64,000 nucleotides of DNA, from assembly GCA_023408815.1 (NCBI GenBank), contig JAEYJO010000066.1:5010-69009 (forward strand). Direction: 5' to 3'. The DNA is from Bacillota bacterium. GTDB taxonomy: Bacteria > Bacillota > Clostridia > Lachnospirales > Lachnospiraceae. The notes under the pieces are model-generated. The model was not told the origin of the DNA. It saw nothing but the letters and a program-made list of their open reading frames with translations, and made no database searches. Both the position numbers and the translations under genes were made by a program. Below, in pieces: positions 62,290-64,000 of the stretch. Each line of letters starts with the position of its first letter. Positions within the stretch are counted from its first letter, which is position 1.

Positions 62290-63678
62290 ATGTCAGAAAA
62301 GAAAATACCATATAAAATATATCTGGAAGAAAGCGAGATGCCGAAGCAGTGGTATAACGTACGTGCGGATATGAGGAATAAACCGGAGCCGCTGTTGAAT
62401 CCGGGCACCCTGAAGCCGATGACCTTCGAGGAGCTCCAAGGTGTGTTCTGCGACGAGCTGGTAAAGCAGGAATTGAACGATACGGATGCCTACATCGATA
62501 TTCCCGATGAAATTAGGAACTTTTACAAGATGTACCGCCCGGCGCCTCTTGTCCGTGCTTATTGTCTGGAGAAAAAGCTGGAAACGCCCGCGAAAATTTA
62601 TTATAAATTCGAAGGAAACAATACAAGCGGAAGCCACAAACTCAACTCAGCCATTGCACAGGCATATTATGCGAAGGAACAAGGCCTGAAAGGCGTAACT
62701 ACAGAGACCGGAGCGGGACAGTGGGGGACAGCCCTTTCCATGGCGTGCTCATATTTCGATTTGGACTGCCGCGTATACATGGTAAAGGTTTCTTATGAAC
62801 AGAAACCGTTTCGCCGTGAGGTGATGCGCACCTATGGAGCGAAGGTAACCCCTTCTCCGTCCGATACGACTAACGTTGGACGTAAGATTCTGGAGGAGTT
62901 CCCCGGAACGGGCGGAAGCCTCGGCTGCGCTATTTCCGAAGCGGTAGAAGCTGCTACCAGTATGGAGGGTTATCGCTATGTGCTTGGAAGCGTGCTGTCT
63001 CAGGTGCTTTTACATCAATCGATTATCGGTGAAGAAACGAAGGCGGCCTTTAAGAAATATGACATTAAACCGGATATCATTATAGGATGTGCAGGCGGCG
63101 GTTCTAACCTGGGTGGATTGATTTCCCCTTTTGTAGGAGAAAAGCTAAGAGGTGAAGCGGATTATCGCATCATAGCGGTGGAACCGGCATCTTGCCCCAG
63201 CCTTACGAGAGGAAAGTATGTATACGATTTCTGCGATACGGGCAAGGTATGTCCTCTTGCAAAGATGTACACGCTGGGAAGCGGATTTATGCCTGCACCG
63301 AATCATGCAGGAGGCTTACGTTATCACGGAATGAGCTCTGTTGTTTCCCAGTTGTATCACGATGGTTTATTGGAAGCGGTAGCCGTTGAACAGACCTCTG
63401 TCTTCGAGGCAGCAGAACAGTTCGCGAGAGTAGAGGGTATACTTCCTGCGCCGGAAAGCTCTCATGCAATAAAAGTTGCAATCGACGAAGCACTGAAGTG
63501 CAAAGAGACAGGAGAAGAAAAGACCATCGTTTTCGGACTTACCGGTACCGGATACTTCGACATGGTGGCTTATGAGAAATTCCATAATGGAGAAATGTCG
63601 GATTATGTCCCTACTGATGAGGATTTGGCGAAAGGATTTGCAGGAATTCCTTCATTTCCGGGAAATGAAGTTTTTTAG
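62290..63678 (+). CDS. trpB: Tryptophan synthase beta chain, TrpB2 type
   Basis: 462 aa, longer than TrpB1 (about 400) and matching the TrpB2 group. The PLP lysine is Lys117 in NTSGSHKLNSAIAQAYYA. The catalytic Glu and phosphate-binding loop lie in TTETGAGQWGTALS and GCAGGGSNLGGLI. TrpB2 makes tryptophan from indole and serine without needing a TrpA partner. The gene stands alone with its own promoter rather than in a trp operon, which fits an indole-salvage role (inference). Confidence 0.95.
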   Translation: MSEKKIPYKIYLEESEMPKQWYNVRADMRNKPEPLLNPGTLKPMTFEELQGVFCDELVKQELNDTDAYIDIPDEIRNFYKMYRPAPLVRAYCLEKKLETPAKIYYKFEGNNTSGSHKLNSAIAQAYYAKEQGLKGVTTETGAGQWGTALSMACSYFDLDCRVYMVKVSYEQKPFRREVMRTYGAKVTPSPSDTTNVGRKILEEFPGTGGSLGCAISEAVEAATSMEGYRYVLGSVLSQVLLHQSIIGEETKAAFKKYDIKPDIIIGCAGGGSNLGGLISPFVGEKLRGEADYRIIAVEPASCPSLTRGKYVYDFCDTGKVCPLAKMYTLGSGFMPAPNHAGGLRYHGMSSVVSQLYHDGLLEAVAVEQTSVFEAAEQFARVEGILPAPESSHAIKVAIDEALKCKETGEEKTIVFGLTGTGYFDMVAYEKFHNGEMSDYVPTDEDLAKGFAGIPSFPGNEVF

Positions 63679-63687
63679 GCTTGGTAC

Positions 63688-63716
63688 TTGACATTTATAT
63701 AAGAAGCATGTAAAAT
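63688..63716 (+). promoter_or_regulatory. Promoter of the tRNA-Arg gene
   Basis: TTGACA (63688-63693) and TAAAAT (63711-63716) have ideal 17-bp spacing, upstream of the tRNA. Confidence 0.8.
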
Positions 63717-63722
63717 AAAAAT

Positions 63723-63751
63723 CGTTGCGAACGAGAATGACGTTTGCAACG
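63723..63751 (+). other. Stem-loop in the tRNA leader
   Basis: CGTTGCGAACG and CGTTTGCAACG pair (with one G-T) around AGAATGA, between the promoter and the tRNA. It may be a processing signal for the primary transcript or remnant sequence. Confidence 0.5.
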
Positions 63752-63754
63752 GAT

Positions 63755-63828
63755 GTGTGCTTAGCTCAGCTGGATAGAGCGTTTGGCTACGGACCAAAAG
63801 GTCGGGGGTTCGAATCCTCTAGCGCACG
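63755..63828 (+). tRNA. tRNA-Arg (anticodon ACG)
   Basis: A full cloverleaf is visible: acceptor GTGTGCT with AGCGCAC, D-arm GCTC/GAGC, anticodon stem TTTGG/CCAAA with loop CTACGGA (anticodon ACG), and T-arm GGGGG/CCTCT with loop TTCGAAT. The discriminator is G and CCA is not encoded. Confidence 0.96.
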
Positions 63829-63891
63829 TGGAATGTGTGGTTGTGCACATATAGAGCCCTGCAGGTGAAAGCTCAATGGCATTAAGTTAAG

Positions 63892-63935
63892 AAAAGACTC
63901 GCATCACAAAATACGTGGTGTGGGTCTTTTTTTGC
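63892..63935 (+). terminator. Terminator after the tRNA
   Basis: AAAAGACTCGCATCAC and GTGGTGTGGGTCTTTT form a long stem with a T-run (TTTTTTT). Confidence 0.8.
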
Positions 63936-64000
63936 TATTTTTGCTTGACAAGATAATAAAAATGTGTGGCCGCTTTCGCGACTGATATTTATAGCGGTAG

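Noticed and set aside
1..64000. CRISPR array
   Set aside because: No set of evenly spaced short direct repeats was seen; the only long repeat is the 236-bp pair bounding the island.

Overview
The window looks like the chromosome of a low-to-mid GC Firmicute of the class Clostridia, most likely a Lachnospiraceae-type gut anaerobe. The basis is strong AGGAGG-type ribosome binding sites with some TTG/GTG starts, YesM-type sensor kinases, Gram-positive lipoproteins with LxGC boxes, sugar ABC permeases without their own ATPase, many oxygen-sensitive radical SAM enzymes, and a TrpB2-type tryptophan synthase. No species can be named from the sequence alone.

Layout. 1-6.9 kb: a sugar-sensing histidine kinase (5' truncated by the window edge), a linked sugar-binding protein and an Mgl-type galactose/methyl-galactoside ABC importer. 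7-14.1 kb: a chemoreceptor and a PucR-family regulator that diverges from a flavoenzyme-acetoacetate decarboxylase fusion and an SDR. A shared ~60-bp promoter block ties the chemoreceptor to the catabolic genes. 14.1-24.8 kb: an A/T-rich island bounded by 236-bp direct repeats of a histidine kinase 3' end. It carries a compact RiPP (modified peptide) operon: a 57-aa Cys-containing precursor, three different radical SAM/SPASM proteins, a glycosyltransferase-like protein, a lipoprotein zinc protease, an M55 D-aminopeptidase homologue and an ABC exporter. This is the best candidate for an undescribed system. 24.6-33.3 kb: a two-component system diverging from lipoproteins, a beta-propeller/solute-binding fusion, two permeases and an HlyD-like adaptor.

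33.4-43 kb: a second two-component system with paralogous membrane-hairpin proteins, an NAD-dependent epimerase, a small repeat protein, a radical SAM protein and several broken genes (a plsY remnant, a frameshifted AI-2E-type permease, a start region disrupted by an 11-bp duplication). Two promoters here share the same direct-repeat box at the same distance from TATAAT, so the regulator probably controls both halves. 43-49.7 kb: an inositol/sugar-type catabolic operon with a DeoR regulator, a MerR-controlled trmO-like gene, and a flavin reductase with an HxlR regulator. 49.8-60.4 kb: hflKC, then c-di-GMP genes around an AraC regulator and a GH13 alpha-glucosidase. 60.6-64 kb: a serine hydrolase, trpB2 and tRNA-Arg(ACG).

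All calls come from reading motifs by eye; no database search was possible.
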